This document shows positions 1-8,714 of a DNA stretch of 64,000 bases, piece after piece; within the stretch, counting starts at the first letter, position 1, and each line of letters opens with the position of its first letter. The DNA is from Pyrinomonadaceae bacterium (GTDB taxonomy: Bacteria; Acidobacteriota; Blastocatellia; Pyrinomonadales; Pyrinomonadaceae). Under the pieces are notes generated by a model. That model was given only the letters and a program-made list of their open reading frames with translations, searched no databases and was not told the origin of the DNA. Location of the stretch: contig JAHCHG010000007.1 of NCBI GenBank assembly GCA_026129865.1, positions 124,001-188,000 of the forward strand, given 5' to 3'. The position numbers and the translations under genes were made by a program.

Positions 1-1049
1 TCTATTTCGAAGGCGAAGTTCGCGTCATTCGCGCATCGACCCGCGAAACCGTTCTTGTAACGAAGGAAATATTTGTTTCCGCCGGAGATACGGTTCAGAC
101 ACAGGCAGACGGACGGGCGAAAATTCAAATGATCGACGGTTCCGTTATTTCCGTCCGTCCGAACAGTACGGTTGTTATACGCAACAGCAATTCGCTTTTC
201 GGCGGTAAAAACGTTCGCGTCGCGCTCGACGGCGGTCAGATCAATGTCCAAACACAGGATCAAACCGACGGAGAGAACGTTGTCGAGGTTCGAGAATCGG
301 AAAACTATGTAAATCCTGAAACAGACGCCAGTTTTAACATCAATGAAAAAACGAACGGCGGCGAGATCAGGATCAGCCGCGGAAGCGTCGAAACAAAGAT
401 CGGCGATCAAACCACGGTGATCAAAGAAAATGAATTTGCTTCGGTAAGCAACGGCAAGATCGCAAATCGTGAAAGTCTTGTAAATCCGCCGAAGCTTGTT
501 TCGCCCGGATCCGGCGAACAGCTGTTGGCGGGTTCGAACGGAAGCGCGGGTGTGAATTTCCGTTGGGAAAGATCAGGCGGAATTGCGCCGTCGAGTTATA
601 ACGTTCAGATCGCAAAATCGCCGTTCTTTATGTCCGATTCAATGATCCTCGTCCGCGATTCGATCAACTCACAAAGCATTTCGTTGGGGAGTATCGCGCC
701 CGGAACATATTATTGGCGTGTTCGTGCAAGTACAAATTCAGGACAGGTAAGCGATTGGAGCGATCCCGGAAAATTTACCGTCATCCGCCGGTCTTCGGGC
801 AACGTTATTACCGCCGGCGATTGGTCGGTCGAACCGCTCGGCGGCAGCATTTATCTTGTCAGCGGAAAAACAAAGCCGGGTTCGACCGTGCGCGTAGCCG
901 GACGCGAGATATATGCTTCCGGCGACGGAACGTTCACCATTCAGATCTCTTCGAACTCGTCGATCGTCGGAATTGAGATCAGCGACGACCGCGGAAACCG
1001 GACGCGGTTTAATCTTTCTCTGACGACCGCGCGTGCGACAAAACTCTGA
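1..1049 (+). CDS. FecR-domain protein, 5' end cut by window
   Basis: The reading frame is open from base 3, well upstream of the first ATG at 129, so the gene starts outside the window. The visible N-terminal part (YFEGEVRVIR, then a GDTVQTQADGRAKIQ stretch followed by DGSVISV) matches the FecR fold, a periplasmic beta-domain best known from sigma-regulator FecR but in Acidobacteria often found in stand-alone surface or periplasmic proteins. Around residues 165-260 of the visible part a fibronectin-III/bacterial-Ig-like segment (PKLVSPGSGEQL to YYWRVRA) follows, and the last 80 residues resemble a second beta-sandwich. No membrane segment is visible in the retained part. A role in envelope signalling or cell-surface structure is inference; no sigma factor gene is visible next to it. 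Confidence 0.8.
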   Translation, partial: YFEGEVRVIRASTRETVLVTKEIFVSAGDTVQTQADGRAKIQMIDGSVISVRPNSTVVIRNSNSLFGGKNVRVALDGGQINVQTQDQTDGENVVEVRESENYVNPETDASFNINEKTNGGEIRISRGSVETKIGDQTTVIKENEFASVSNGKIANRESLVNPPKLVSPGSGEQLLAGSNGSAGVNFRWERSGGIAPSSYNVQIAKSPFFMSDSMILVRDSINSQSISLGSIAPGTYYWRVRASTNSGQVSDWSDPGKFTVIRRSSGNVITAGDWSVEPLGGSIYLVSGKTKPGSTVRVAGREIYASGDGTFTIQISSNSSIVGIEISDDRGNRTRFNLSLTTARATKL

Positions 1050-1164
1050 TCGACCCCAGCTGAACTAAACGCAACCTTGAACGCCGACCAAACAGCCTTT
1101 AGACTCAATATAGACGCGATGGTTCCGGAAGACGGGGCAGATTAAAAATCGCGAAGGTTGAATT

Positions 1165-2124
1165 ATCGGCGCACATCATTCACATACAGACACCCGGCGA
1201 AGCGAACAGAGCCTGCGAAGATTAAAGATCGCGCTCGGGTTGACGTTCGTCTATATGATCGCGGAGGCTCTCGGCGGCTGGTTTGCCAATTCGCTGGCGC
1301 TCATCGCCGACGCGGGTCATATGCTGACGGATGTTGCGGCACTGAGCCTGACTTTGGCGGCGATCTGGTTTGCCGCGCGACCGGCGACGTCGAATAAAAC
1401 TTACGGGTACTACCGGCTTGAGATCCTTGCGGCATTTGTTAACGGCATTGCACTTGTTTTGATCTCGCTCTGGGTCGTTTATGAGGCTTACGAGCGGTGG
1501 AATGCTCCGCCGGAGATAAAAGGTCTCGAACTTACGATCATCGCGATCGGCGGTCTGATCGTTAATCTTATTGCAGCTTACCTGCTTCACGGCGATCATC
1601 AGCATGATCTGAATATGCGCGGCGCATGGCTTCATGTAATCGGCGACGCGCTCGGTTCCGTGGCGGCGATCGTCGCGGGAATTTTGATCGTCGCGTTCGG
1701 ATGGGTTTGGGCTGATGCAGTGACGAGCGTCGTTATCAGCATCATAATAATTTTCGGCGCGTGGAATCTTATCAAAGAATCGGTCAATGTTTTATTGGAA
1801 GGAACGCCTTCGCACATTAATATCGCCGCGATCGAACAAGCGATATTGAAACACGAAAATGTCAGAAACGTTCACGATCTTCACGTCTGGACGATAACTT
1901 CCGGAATCGAAGCCTTGAGCGTTCACATCGTCCATCATGAAGAAGCCGAGCAGACACAGCTGATGCGGAAGATCAGAAAAAATCTGCACGACGAATTCGG
2001 CATAGATCATCTGACGATCCAAATGGAAACGCCCGAAGATGAGAAAGAAAGTCTGCATTATTGCTTTTCGGGCGCAAACTGTTTCGTTCCGGACGGCAAA
2101 GCTAAAACTCAGAATTCCGAGTAA
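1165..2124 (+). CDS. Cation diffusion facilitator (zinc/cobalt efflux)
   Basis: Inner-membrane metal/proton antiporter of the CDF family (CzcD/ZitB-like). HxxxD metal-site motifs are visible in TM2 (GHMLTD) and TM5 (HVIGD), the pattern of zinc-type CDFs, and a cytoplasmic C-terminal ferredoxin-like domain follows (VHDLHVWTITSG). The start is uncertain. The first conventional start is TTG at 1240, but it would clip TM1. The frame is open back to a TGA at 1159-1161 and encodes GAHHSHTDTRRSEQSLRRLKIALG, a His-rich lead plus the beginning of TM1 as expected for the family. A GAAGG at 1153-1157 sits properly upstream of ATC 1165 (or ATT 1162), so a rare ATC/ATT start is proposed here. Monocistronic. 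Confidence 0.88.
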   Translation: MGAHHSHTDTRRSEQSLRRLKIALGLTFVYMIAEALGGWFANSLALIADAGHMLTDVAALSLTLAAIWFAARPATSNKTYGYYRLEILAAFVNGIALVLISLWVVYEAYERWNAPPEIKGLELTIIAIGGLIVNLIAAYLLHGDHQHDLNMRGAWLHVIGDALGSVAAIVAGILIVAFGWVWADAVTSVVISIIIIFGAWNLIKESVNVLLEGTPSHINIAAIEQAILKHENVRNVHDLHVWTITSGIEALSVHIVHHEEAEQTQLMRKIRKNLHDEFGIDHLTIQMETPEDEKESLHYCFSGANCFVPDGKAKTQNSE

Positions 2125-2232
2125 GAAATTAGACGCGGATGAACGCCGATCTTACAGATTTTCCCGGATTTTTTTATTAAAATTGAATCTGCGAAAATGC
2201 GCGTCTAATTTCTTTTTCCAGTTTCAAAAAAT

Positions 2233-3489
2233 ATGCCAACAATAAATCTAGGTTACGGAAGATCTTCGGTAGAATTTGAATTCGACGAGAATCGCTTTCA
2301 GGTTTTAGGCGAAAAAGAAACACAAAATGCTTTGAGCGATGTCGAGATCGGTGAAAGATTTGACGCTCCCGTTGATTCGAAAACGCTTGAAGAAATCGTC
2401 AAACCGGGCGAGAGCGTCCTGTTTGTTGTGCCGGACGCAACGCGCCGAACGGCGTGCGGACAAATTATTAATTTATTGGTTCGCCGCCTGATCGCCAACG
2501 GCACGATGCCTTTCGATATTCGCGTGATCTTTGCGACGGGCATTCACCGAAAAGTTACCGACGAAGAAAAACTCGAGATCGTGACACCATTTATCGCGCA
2601 GAGAATCAAAATGCTCGATCACAATCCGCGCGATCTGATGCAGATCGTAAACCTGGGCGAAACTTCGGGCGGAATACCGATTCAATTAAACCGCGCTCTG
2701 ACCGAACACGATCACACGATCATCATCGGCGGCGTAAATTTTCATTATTTCGCGGGTTTTACGGGTGGAAGAAAATTGATCTGTCCGGGTTTAGCCTCGA
2801 CGCGAACCGTCAGCGAAACGCACAAACTTGCTTTTGATTGCGAAACGAAAACACGGCGCGAGGGTGTCGGTACCGCAAAGCTCGACGGAAACGCGGTTCA
2901 CGAAGTTTTTATGGAAATCGCCGAAAAATTTCCGCCTTCATTTGCCGTCAATACGATCGTCAACGAAAAGGGCTTAGCAGTCGAGATTTTCACCGGAAAC
3001 TGGAAAACTTCCCACGAAAAGGCGTGCGAACTATACGCCGAAAAACACTCGATAAAAATCAAAGAAAAGCGCGAAATAGTCATCGCAAGCTGCGGCGGAT
3101 TTCCGCACGACATAAATTTGATTCAGGCGCACAAAGCGTTAGATTCTGCGGCAAATGCTTGCTCGGACGGCGGAACGATAATTTTTTTAGCCGAATGCGA
3201 AAACGGTCTTGGAAGAAACGATTTCTTAAATTGGTTTGAAGCCGAAAATTCTGCAAAATTAGCCGAAAAACTCTGCGAAAGTTATCAGGTCAACGGACAA
3301 ACGGCGTGGAGTTTATTGCAGAAAGCCGAAAAATTCGAGATAAAAATCATTACGGATCTTTCAGACGAAGAAACGCGCCAAATGCGTTTGCAAAAGGCGC
3401 GTGATCCGGAAAGCATTTTTCGAGAAATTGATTCGAAAAAGAAAGGCTATATCCTGCCTTTCGGCGCGAAGTTTTTGATCGAAAATTAA
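2233..3489 (+). CDS. LarA-type nickel-dependent racemase (DUF2088 family)
   Basis: Member of the LarA (lactate racemase) family, cytoplasmic enzymes that racemise or epimerise 2-hydroxyacids with a nickel-pincer nucleotide covalently bound to lysine. All four key residues known for Lactobacillus plantarum LarA (His108, His174, Lys184, His200) have equivalents at a constant offset of three: H105 (ATGIHRK), H171 and K181 (NFHYFAGFTGGRK) and H197 (SETHK). The length of 418 aa is normal. The larB, larC and larE maturation genes are not in the window. The substrate cannot be told from sequence; many family members act on hydroxyacids other than lactate. The ATG at 2233 lacks a strong Shine-Dalgarno. 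Confidence 0.85.
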   Translation: MPTINLGYGRSSVEFEFDENRFQVLGEKETQNALSDVEIGERFDAPVDSKTLEEIVKPGESVLFVVPDATRRTACGQIINLLVRRLIANGTMPFDIRVIFATGIHRKVTDEEKLEIVTPFIAQRIKMLDHNPRDLMQIVNLGETSGGIPIQLNRALTEHDHTIIIGGVNFHYFAGFTGGRKLICPGLASTRTVSETHKLAFDCETKTRREGVGTAKLDGNAVHEVFMEIAEKFPPSFAVNTIVNEKGLAVEIFTGNWKTSHEKACELYAEKHSIKIKEKREIVIASCGGFPHDINLIQAHKALDSAANACSDGGTIIFLAECENGLGRNDFLNWFEAENSAKLAEKLCESYQVNGQTAWSLLQKAEKFEIKIITDLSDEETRQMRLQKARDPESIFREIDSKKKGYILPFGAKFLIEN

Positions 3490-3492
3490 AAA

Positions 3493-4017
3493 CTATTTAC
3501 CGGTCGCAATATTAAAAGTCCGCGCCATAGAATCGATCACATTTCGCAGCGAAAGCAGTTTGTCGCGGTAGCCTTCAAATCGCATAACGTAAACGGTATT
3601 GTCGTCCGCCTTGAGAAAATAATATCTGCCGCTCCAATTTCTGCCCGATTTTAGAAATTCGAAATTATAGACGCGACCCGGAAGATTTCCGGAAAAACTT
3701 TCCTCTTTACCGGCAACGAATCCGGGTTTGAACTGAAGACTATCTTCTTCGCTTTTAATCACATCGCGCATTTCTTCGCCGGAGTCGATCGAAAGTTTTC
3801 TTACTTCCAGATAACCGTCCGACCGGGTTCCATAAACGTAACTGACATTCGGGCTGATGTTTGAAGGTCTCGATGTAAGTTTCCAGTTCGTATCGGAAAT
3901 ATCGAACGTATAATCGACGTTCGGGTCGCTGAATGTTTCCGTTTGACCGAACGCCGCCACTGAAAACACCAGACAAAATGCTGCCGAAACGGCGATGGAG
4001 AGTTTATTTATCTTCAT
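3493..4017 (-). CDS. Secreted protein of unknown function
   Basis: A 174-aa protein with a clear Sec signal peptide (KINKLSIAVSAAFCLVFSVAAFGQ, cleavage near residue 24). The mature part is a small alpha/beta domain (YTFDISDTNWKL, then YLEVRKLSI, YYFLKADDNTVYVMRFEG) reminiscent of the PsbP/DUF1795-like fold, but I do not recognise a specific family. It ends three bases from the stop of the convergent LarA-like gene. Its upstream region (4018-4243) is shared with the divergent DUF1800 gene. A periplasmic location is inferred from the signal peptide; the function is unknown. Confidence 0.75.
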   Translation of the reverse strand: MKINKLSIAVSAAFCLVFSVAAFGQTETFSDPNVDYTFDISDTNWKLTSRPSNISPNVSYVYGTRSDGYLEVRKLSIDSGEEMRDVIKSEEDSLQFKPGFVAGKEESFSGNLPGRVYNFEFLKSGRNWSGRYYFLKADDNTVYVMRFEGYRDKLLSLRNVIDSMARTFNIATGK

Positions 4018-4243
4018 TGTTTTAATACCTGTTTATTTTTCTCTTATCCGGAAAAATTACGGTTAGTTTATCTTATTTTTTGTATTAACTTAAGCTCTTT
4101 GATGTAGATCGGGTTCAAACCCGTTGTCCCGCGCAAATGATCGTTCGGGCAAAAAGTTCGTCCTTTCCAATTTTACATGCGTCTAAAAACCGGTTTCCGA
4201 AATTGGGAATTAAGTTTTATTGTTAAAGAAAATCGAGGTTTTT

Positions 4244-6247
4244 ATGACACAAAGTTATTCTGCATTTTTAAGGACAACAGCGCTTTTTCTTTTGATAGCT
4301 ATAAACGCCGCAACGCTGCCGGTCAGCGCGTCGGACCGCGCAAAGTCGCTGACCGACGATCAAAAAGTCATCCATTTATTGAACCGGATCGGATTCGGCG
4401 CACGACCGGGCGATGTTGAACGAGTCAGGGCGATCGGCATTCAAAGATATCTTGAAGAGCAGCTTTCTCCTGAAAAAATAGACGATTCGACCGCAGATTC
4501 GAAGATCAGAGATCTTGAGATTCTGAGAATGGAAACACCGGAGATTTTTGCGAAATATCCAAATCCCGGCGCGCTTTTGCGAATGCTCGAAGGCAGCGGC
4601 GGCAGAAATCTTCAAAATGCGGAAATGGAGAAAATGAGCGACGACGATCAGCAAAAAATGCGCCGGGAAAGAAGACAAAAATTGACCCGAATTTATCAGG
4701 AATACGATCTTCGACCGGCGAATCAGATCTTGCGCGATATTTCCGCTTCGAGAATTTTGCGGGCGGTTTATTCCGAACGACAGCTAGAAGAACAGATGGT
4801 TGATTTTTGGACAAATCATTTCAATGTTTTCGCAGGAAAAGGCGCAGTTCGATGGTATTTGCCGAGCTACGACCGCGACGTGATCCGAAAATATGCGCTC
4901 GGGAATTTTAAAGATCTTTTAACTGCAACCGCGCAGCATCCCGCGATGCTTTTTTACCTCGACAATTTTCAGAGCGTCTCGCCAAATGCACAGATAAACG
5001 CGAACAATCGCGGAAACCGCCGCGCAAACGACCGGCGCACCATGTTCGAAGGAATGATTCGAGATGGAAAATTACCGGAAAACGCGCGCCGTCGCATTAA
5101 GGAACAAACCGGTTTGTCCGATGCCGAGCTCGACCAGCGTTTGCGGCAAATGCAGAACAATCAGGGAAACCGCCGCGGGATCAACGAAAATTACGCACGC
5201 GAGATCATGGAACTTCATACGCTCGGCGTTGACGGCGGTTACACGCAGAAGGACATTCAGGAAGTTGCGCGCGCCTTCACCGGATGGACGATCGCCGACG
5301 CCCGCGGGTATAGAAATGCCGCGGCGATGATGATCAAAGGCGAAAAAGACGATCGCACAGAGCGTCAAAAACGGCGGCTTGGCATTCCGAACGATGTCGA
5401 ATCCGGTGAGTTCTATTTTAACCCGAGGCTGCACGACAACGGCGAAAAGATCGTTCTCGGGCAAAAAATTAACGAAGGCGGAATAAAGGACGGATTGAAA
5501 GTGATCGACATTCTGGTAAAAAATCGTTCAACCGCAAGGTTTATTGCCAGAAAACTTGCTGTAAAATTTGTCAGCGACAACCCGGGCGAAGCGATTGTCG
5601 AAAAGGCGGCGAACGCTTTTCAAAGCTCCGGCGGCGACATCAAATCCACTCTGCGCGCGATATTCACAAGTGAAGAGTTTTACGCGCCGGAAAATTATAA
5701 AGCAAAGATAAAAACGCCGTTTGAGTTAATGGTCAGTTCGTTTCGTGCGCTCGGCGCCGAAACGAACGCCAGCCCGGCGGTGATCGGTCTATTGCAGAAA
5801 ATGGGCGAACCTCTTTACGGTTACCAGGCGCCGACGGGTTATCCGGATAGCGCAGAAGATTGGGTTAATACCGGCGCGCTGCTTGAACGAATGAACTTTG
5901 CAGTGGCGTTTTCGGCAAATCAAATTCGCGGGACGCGGGTAAATCTAAAGAATTTTGAAGCGAACGCAAAACCCGAAATTCTCAACAAAGCTATAGCCGT
6001 TATTCTTAACGGCGAGATAGCGCCGTCGACGAGATCGGCGCTTTTGAAACAGATTGAGCAGCCGTTGATGCAAACATCGCTTGACGAAGATGAAAACGAA
6101 GTTCTTGAAATGAACGACGCGATGCCGGCGGGAAATCGCCGTAATTTACAGAACAGAAGAAATCAACTGCTGCCGCCGAGCGGAAACGCAGAAGTTTTCA
6201 AGGTAGTCGGTCTTCTGCTGGGATCGCCGGATTTTCAGCGGCAATAA
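4244..6247 (+). CDS. DUF1800 family secreted protein
   Basis: Exported protein of the DUF1800 family (function not established), which in Acidobacteria, Planctomycetes and Bacteroidetes is usually encoded next to a DUF1501 protein. A signal peptide (FLRTTALFLLIAINAATLPVSA) is followed by the typical HLLNRIGFGARPGDVERV start of the domain, then NQILRDISASRILRAVYSERQLEEQMVDFWTNHFNVF, NYAREIMELHTLGVDGGYTQKDIQEVARAFTGW and a C-terminal YPDSAEDWVNTGALLERMNFA segment. The start at ATG 4244 is preferred over the in-frame TTG 4220 because GAGG at 4235-4238 precedes it. The partner DUF1501 gene lies 1.2 kb downstream, separated by a tiny gene and an opposing oxygenase gene. Confidence 0.92.
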   Translation: MTQSYSAFLRTTALFLLIAINAATLPVSASDRAKSLTDDQKVIHLLNRIGFGARPGDVERVRAIGIQRYLEEQLSPEKIDDSTADSKIRDLEILRMETPEIFAKYPNPGALLRMLEGSGGRNLQNAEMEKMSDDDQQKMRRERRQKLTRIYQEYDLRPANQILRDISASRILRAVYSERQLEEQMVDFWTNHFNVFAGKGAVRWYLPSYDRDVIRKYALGNFKDLLTATAQHPAMLFYLDNFQSVSPNAQINANNRGNRRANDRRTMFEGMIRDGKLPENARRRIKEQTGLSDAELDQRLRQMQNNQGNRRGINENYAREIMELHTLGVDGGYTQKDIQEVARAFTGWTIADARGYRNAAAMMIKGEKDDRTERQKRRLGIPNDVESGEFYFNPRLHDNGEKIVLGQKINEGGIKDGLKVIDILVKNRSTARFIARKLAVKFVSDNPGEAIVEKAANAFQSSGGDIKSTLRAIFTSEEFYAPENYKAKIKTPFELMVSSFRALGAETNASPAVIGLLQKMGEPLYGYQAPTGYPDSAEDWVNTGALLERMNFAVAFSANQIRGTRVNLKNFEANAKPEILNKAIAVILNGEIAPSTRSALLKQIEQPLMQTSLDEDENEVLEMNDAMPAGNRRNLQNRRNQLLPPSGNAEVFKVVGLLLGSPDFQRQ

Positions 6248-6262
6248 GCCAAAGATAGAAAA

Positions 6263-6298
6263 GATAAAGTCCGGCTTTTCGAACAGCCGGACTTTATC
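6263..6298 (+). terminator. Hairpin after DUF1800 gene
   Basis: A perfect 14-bp inverted repeat (GATAAAGTCCGGCT with its complement) around an 8-base loop begins 15 bases after the DUF1800 stop codon. There is no long T-run after it, so it may act as a weak terminator or an mRNA 3'-end stabiliser rather than a strong intrinsic terminator. Confidence 0.55.
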
Positions 6299-6376
6299 CT
6301 ATACTTAAATTCTCTCCAAAAAACTCTTCCAAAATTCAATCAAAACTCTCTCTCCAGCTTTTTTCAGGAGATCTTT

Positions 6377-6469
6377 ATGTTTGAACAAGAAAGAGATTAT
6401 TCATTCGTTTCGATGATCGTATTTGTTTTTATGGCGGCGTTTTTCGTCGTTTCGTGCATCATCTATTAA
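6377..6469 (+). CDS. 30-residue single-span membrane protein
   Basis: A very short reading frame (MFEQERDYSFVSMIVFVFMA, then AFFVVSCIIY) preceded by a textbook AGGAG at 6366-6370 with six bases of spacing to the ATG. It encodes an acidic head of about eight residues and one hydrophobic span of about 20 residues ending in a Cys and Tyr, so it should insert as a single-pass membrane peptide. It lies between the DUF1800 gene's hairpin and the stop codon of the opposing 2OG oxygenase gene (6477). Function unknown. The good ribosome site and pure membrane-helix composition argue for a real microprotein; it is too short for homology to be judged by eye. Confidence 0.6.
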   Translation: MFEQERDYSFVSMIVFVFMAAFFVVSCIIY

Positions 6470-6476
6470 CTTTTAA

Positions 6477-7295
6477 TCACTCGGGCAATTTGCCTTCGTA
6501 AATATCCTTTTTGCTAAATCCGCTTTTCTTGACCTTGCGCAGCATGGTTCTGATGTCGCTGTCCGCTTTTGTCAAGATCCGGCGAAGTTTCTGCTCGGGA
6601 CGCGCTTTGAAATACGTAACGTGCGTCGTTTCATAGCCGTTCGGCGAAACCGGCGAAAAGTAATAGTTTGAAATGCAGCAGCGCGAGCCCTCGGTGCGGA
6701 CTTCATTTACCGAATGCCACGATTTATCGTTCGTTGCCATTAGAACCAGACGATTAAACAGGCTCGGAATCTCGAGCGCTTCGGTCACGTCTTCGTTCCA
6801 AAGCTCAAGGTTGCCGCCAAATTCCGGCTTCCATCCGGGCGAACAATAATAAAGCAAATTAAGTACGCGGTAATGCTTTTGATCCAGATCGTGCGAATTA
6901 TCGAGATGCGGGTTGAGGAAATGTCCCTTCGCCATTGCGCTGATGCCGCCGGCGTAAAGTTTCGGATCGCCGTGCGGTTCTTTGATCGACGTAAGCTCCG
7001 CAACTTTGTCGATAACTCGTTGATCCTGAAAGGCAAATGTTATGTCGGCGATCAACGGATTGTATTGGTCCAGCGATTTTGACGTGTATTTTTTCTCCCG
7101 AAAACTGTCCAGCAGCCGCATTTGATCGAACGGCGGAAACGCGGAAAAGATCTGCCGCGCAAGTTCATCCGGCAGCAGATCGTCGATCGCGGTAAACTTT
7201 GTCTTCACAGGCGAAGGACTCTGAAAATCTTCCGAAATCTCGGCTGACGATCGATCGAGCCGCGCGAGCAAAAGCTTTATAATTTGTTCCTTCAT
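6477..7295 (-). CDS. 2OG-Fe(II) oxygenase (prolyl-4-hydroxylase-like)
   Basis: Cytoplasmic non-haem iron dioxygenase of the 2-oxoglutarate/Fe(II) superfamily (2OG-FeII_Oxy_3 type). The iron triad is visible as H130-x-D132 (NPHLDNSH) and distal H194 (KSWHSVNEV), with R205 (SRCCISN) placed to bind 2-oxoglutarate. The substrate is unknown; relatives hydroxylate proteins or small molecules. The start is set at the ATG at 7293-7295 (MKEQIIKLLLARLD); the frame extends 18 codons further to a TTG, but that part has no family character. It stands alone on the minus strand between the two genes of the usual DUF1800-DUF1501 pair and diverges from the DUF1501 gene with about 145 bp in between. Confidence 0.85.
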   Translation of the reverse strand: MKEQIIKLLLARLDRSSAEISEDFQSPSPVKTKFTAIDDLLPDELARQIFSAFPPFDQMRLLDSFREKKYTSKSLDQYNPLIADITFAFQDQRVIDKVAELTSIKEPHGDPKLYAGGISAMAKGHFLNPHLDNSHDLDQKHYRVLNLLYYCSPGWKPEFGGNLELWNEDVTEALEIPSLFNRLVLMATNDKSWHSVNEVRTEGSRCCISNYYFSPVSPNGYETTHVTYFKARPEQKLRRILTKADSDIRTMLRKVKKSGFSKKDIYEGKLPE

Positions 7296-7439
7296 AATGT
7301 TATCTTTGGATCCTCTAACTAATTTACAACCAATGCGCGCATTGACCAAATTCAGGAAAAAATAAACTGACCATTCACCGTGCCCGCACGTCTAAAAATT
7401 ACCGGCAAAGATCTGCCGTCAATTTTTGGAGCTTTTATT

Positions 7440-8705
7440 ATGGATAGACGCTATTTTTTGAGATCGGGAGGCATTGCGTTGGCAAGCCTCGGTTTAATGA
7501 GCGCGGCGCCGGAATTTTTACATCAGTTTGCATCGGCGCAGGCGGCGAAGAACAGCTTTGGAAAGAAGAAAACGCTGATCGCGATCTTTCAGCGCGGCGC
7601 GGTCGACGGATTGAATATGGTCGTCCCGCACGGCGAGGACGAATATTATTCGCTGCGCCGAAATATCGCTATTCAGCCGCCGAAGAAAAACAATGGCGCG
7701 ATCGATCTTGACGGATTCTTCGGACTTCACCCGTCGCTTTCGCCGTTTGAAAAGATTTGGAACGACAAACGGCTTGCCATAATAAACTCGGTCGGTTCGC
7801 CGGACAATACGCGGTCGCATTTCGACGCGCAGGATTACATGGAATCCGGAACGCCCGGCGTTAAATCGACGCGCGACGGCTGGATCAACCGGCTCTTGCT
7901 CGAAGATCAAACGAATAACGATTCGCCTTTCCGTGCGGTTTCGATGGCTCAGCAAATTCCGCGTTCAATGTTTGGTCGCGCACCGAGCATTGCCATGACA
8001 AATCTCGCTGATTTTTCGATAAAAGCCGGAAATTATTCAAATGCCGTTCAAGGCGGATTTGAGGGAATCTGGCACGAAAAATTGAACGACGGACTCGGCG
8101 ATACCGGAAAAGAAACTTTCGAAGCCGTCAACTTCCTGAAACGGGCAAATCCCGCAAAACTCAAACCCGACAACGGTGCGGTTTATCCCAATTCTCCGTT
8201 CGGACGATCGCTTATGCAGATCGCCCAGTTAATTAAGGCAGGCGTCGGGCTCGAGGTTGCTTTTACCGATTCGCCCGGACTCAACTGGGATACACACGCA
8301 AATCAGGGCGGCGCACAGGGGCAAATGGCAAATCTTTTGCGCGACTTTGGGGCGGCGATCAGCGCATTGACGATAGATCTCGGGAAAACAATGGACGATG
8401 TCGTAATCCTGACAATGTCCGAATTCGGCAGAACCGTCCGCCAAAACGGAACCGGCGGAACCGATCACGGTCATGGAAATGCGATGTTCGTTATCGGAAA
8501 CTCGGTCAAAGGAGGAAAGGTTTACGGCGATTGGAAAGGTTTAAAAGCAGGAGCATTAAACGAAGGTCGCGATCTAGCGGTAACGACGGATTTCCGCGAT
8601 GTTTTCGGTGAGGTCGCTTCAAAACATCTGGGAACCGGCGATCTGAAAAAGGTCTTTCCGGGATATGAATCGAATGCGAAGAAGTTTCGAGGTTTTCTAG
8701 GTTGA
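7440..8705 (+). CDS. DUF1501 family protein with Tat-like signal
   Basis: DUF1501 proteins belong to the alkaline phosphatase/sulfatase-like superfamily, are exported, and have no firmly established substrate. The N-terminus MDRRYFLRSGGIALASLGL carries a twin-arginine type signal (RRYFL), then a hydrophobic core and an alanine-rich cleavage site. Typical family blocks follow: IAIFQRGAVDGLNMVVPHGED, GFFGLHPSLSPFEKIW, SHFDAQDYMESGTPG, LNWDTHANQGG and MSEFGRTVRQNGTGGTDHGHGNAM. The ATG at 7440 is chosen because it begins the Tat signal; the 20 codons upstream back to 7380 look untranslated. It is the expected functional partner of the DUF1800 protein encoded at 4244-6247. Confidence 0.92.
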   Translation: MDRRYFLRSGGIALASLGLMSAAPEFLHQFASAQAAKNSFGKKKTLIAIFQRGAVDGLNMVVPHGEDEYYSLRRNIAIQPPKKNNGAIDLDGFFGLHPSLSPFEKIWNDKRLAIINSVGSPDNTRSHFDAQDYMESGTPGVKSTRDGWINRLLLEDQTNNDSPFRAVSMAQQIPRSMFGRAPSIAMTNLADFSIKAGNYSNAVQGGFEGIWHEKLNDGLGDTGKETFEAVNFLKRANPAKLKPDNGAVYPNSPFGRSLMQIAQLIKAGVGLEVAFTDSPGLNWDTHANQGGAQGQMANLLRDFGAAISALTIDLGKTMDDVVILTMSEFGRTVRQNGTGGTDHGHGNAMFVIGNSVKGGKVYGDWKGLKAGALNEGRDLAVTTDFRDVFGEVASKHLGTGDLKKVFPGYESNAKKFRGFLG

Positions 8706-8714
8706 ATGATCTTT

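Noticed and set aside
4100..4140. GGGTTCAAACCC resembling a tRNA T-arm
   Set aside because: The flanking bases cannot form a 5-bp T-stem with a 7-base loop in register, and no acceptor, D or anticodon stems are present.
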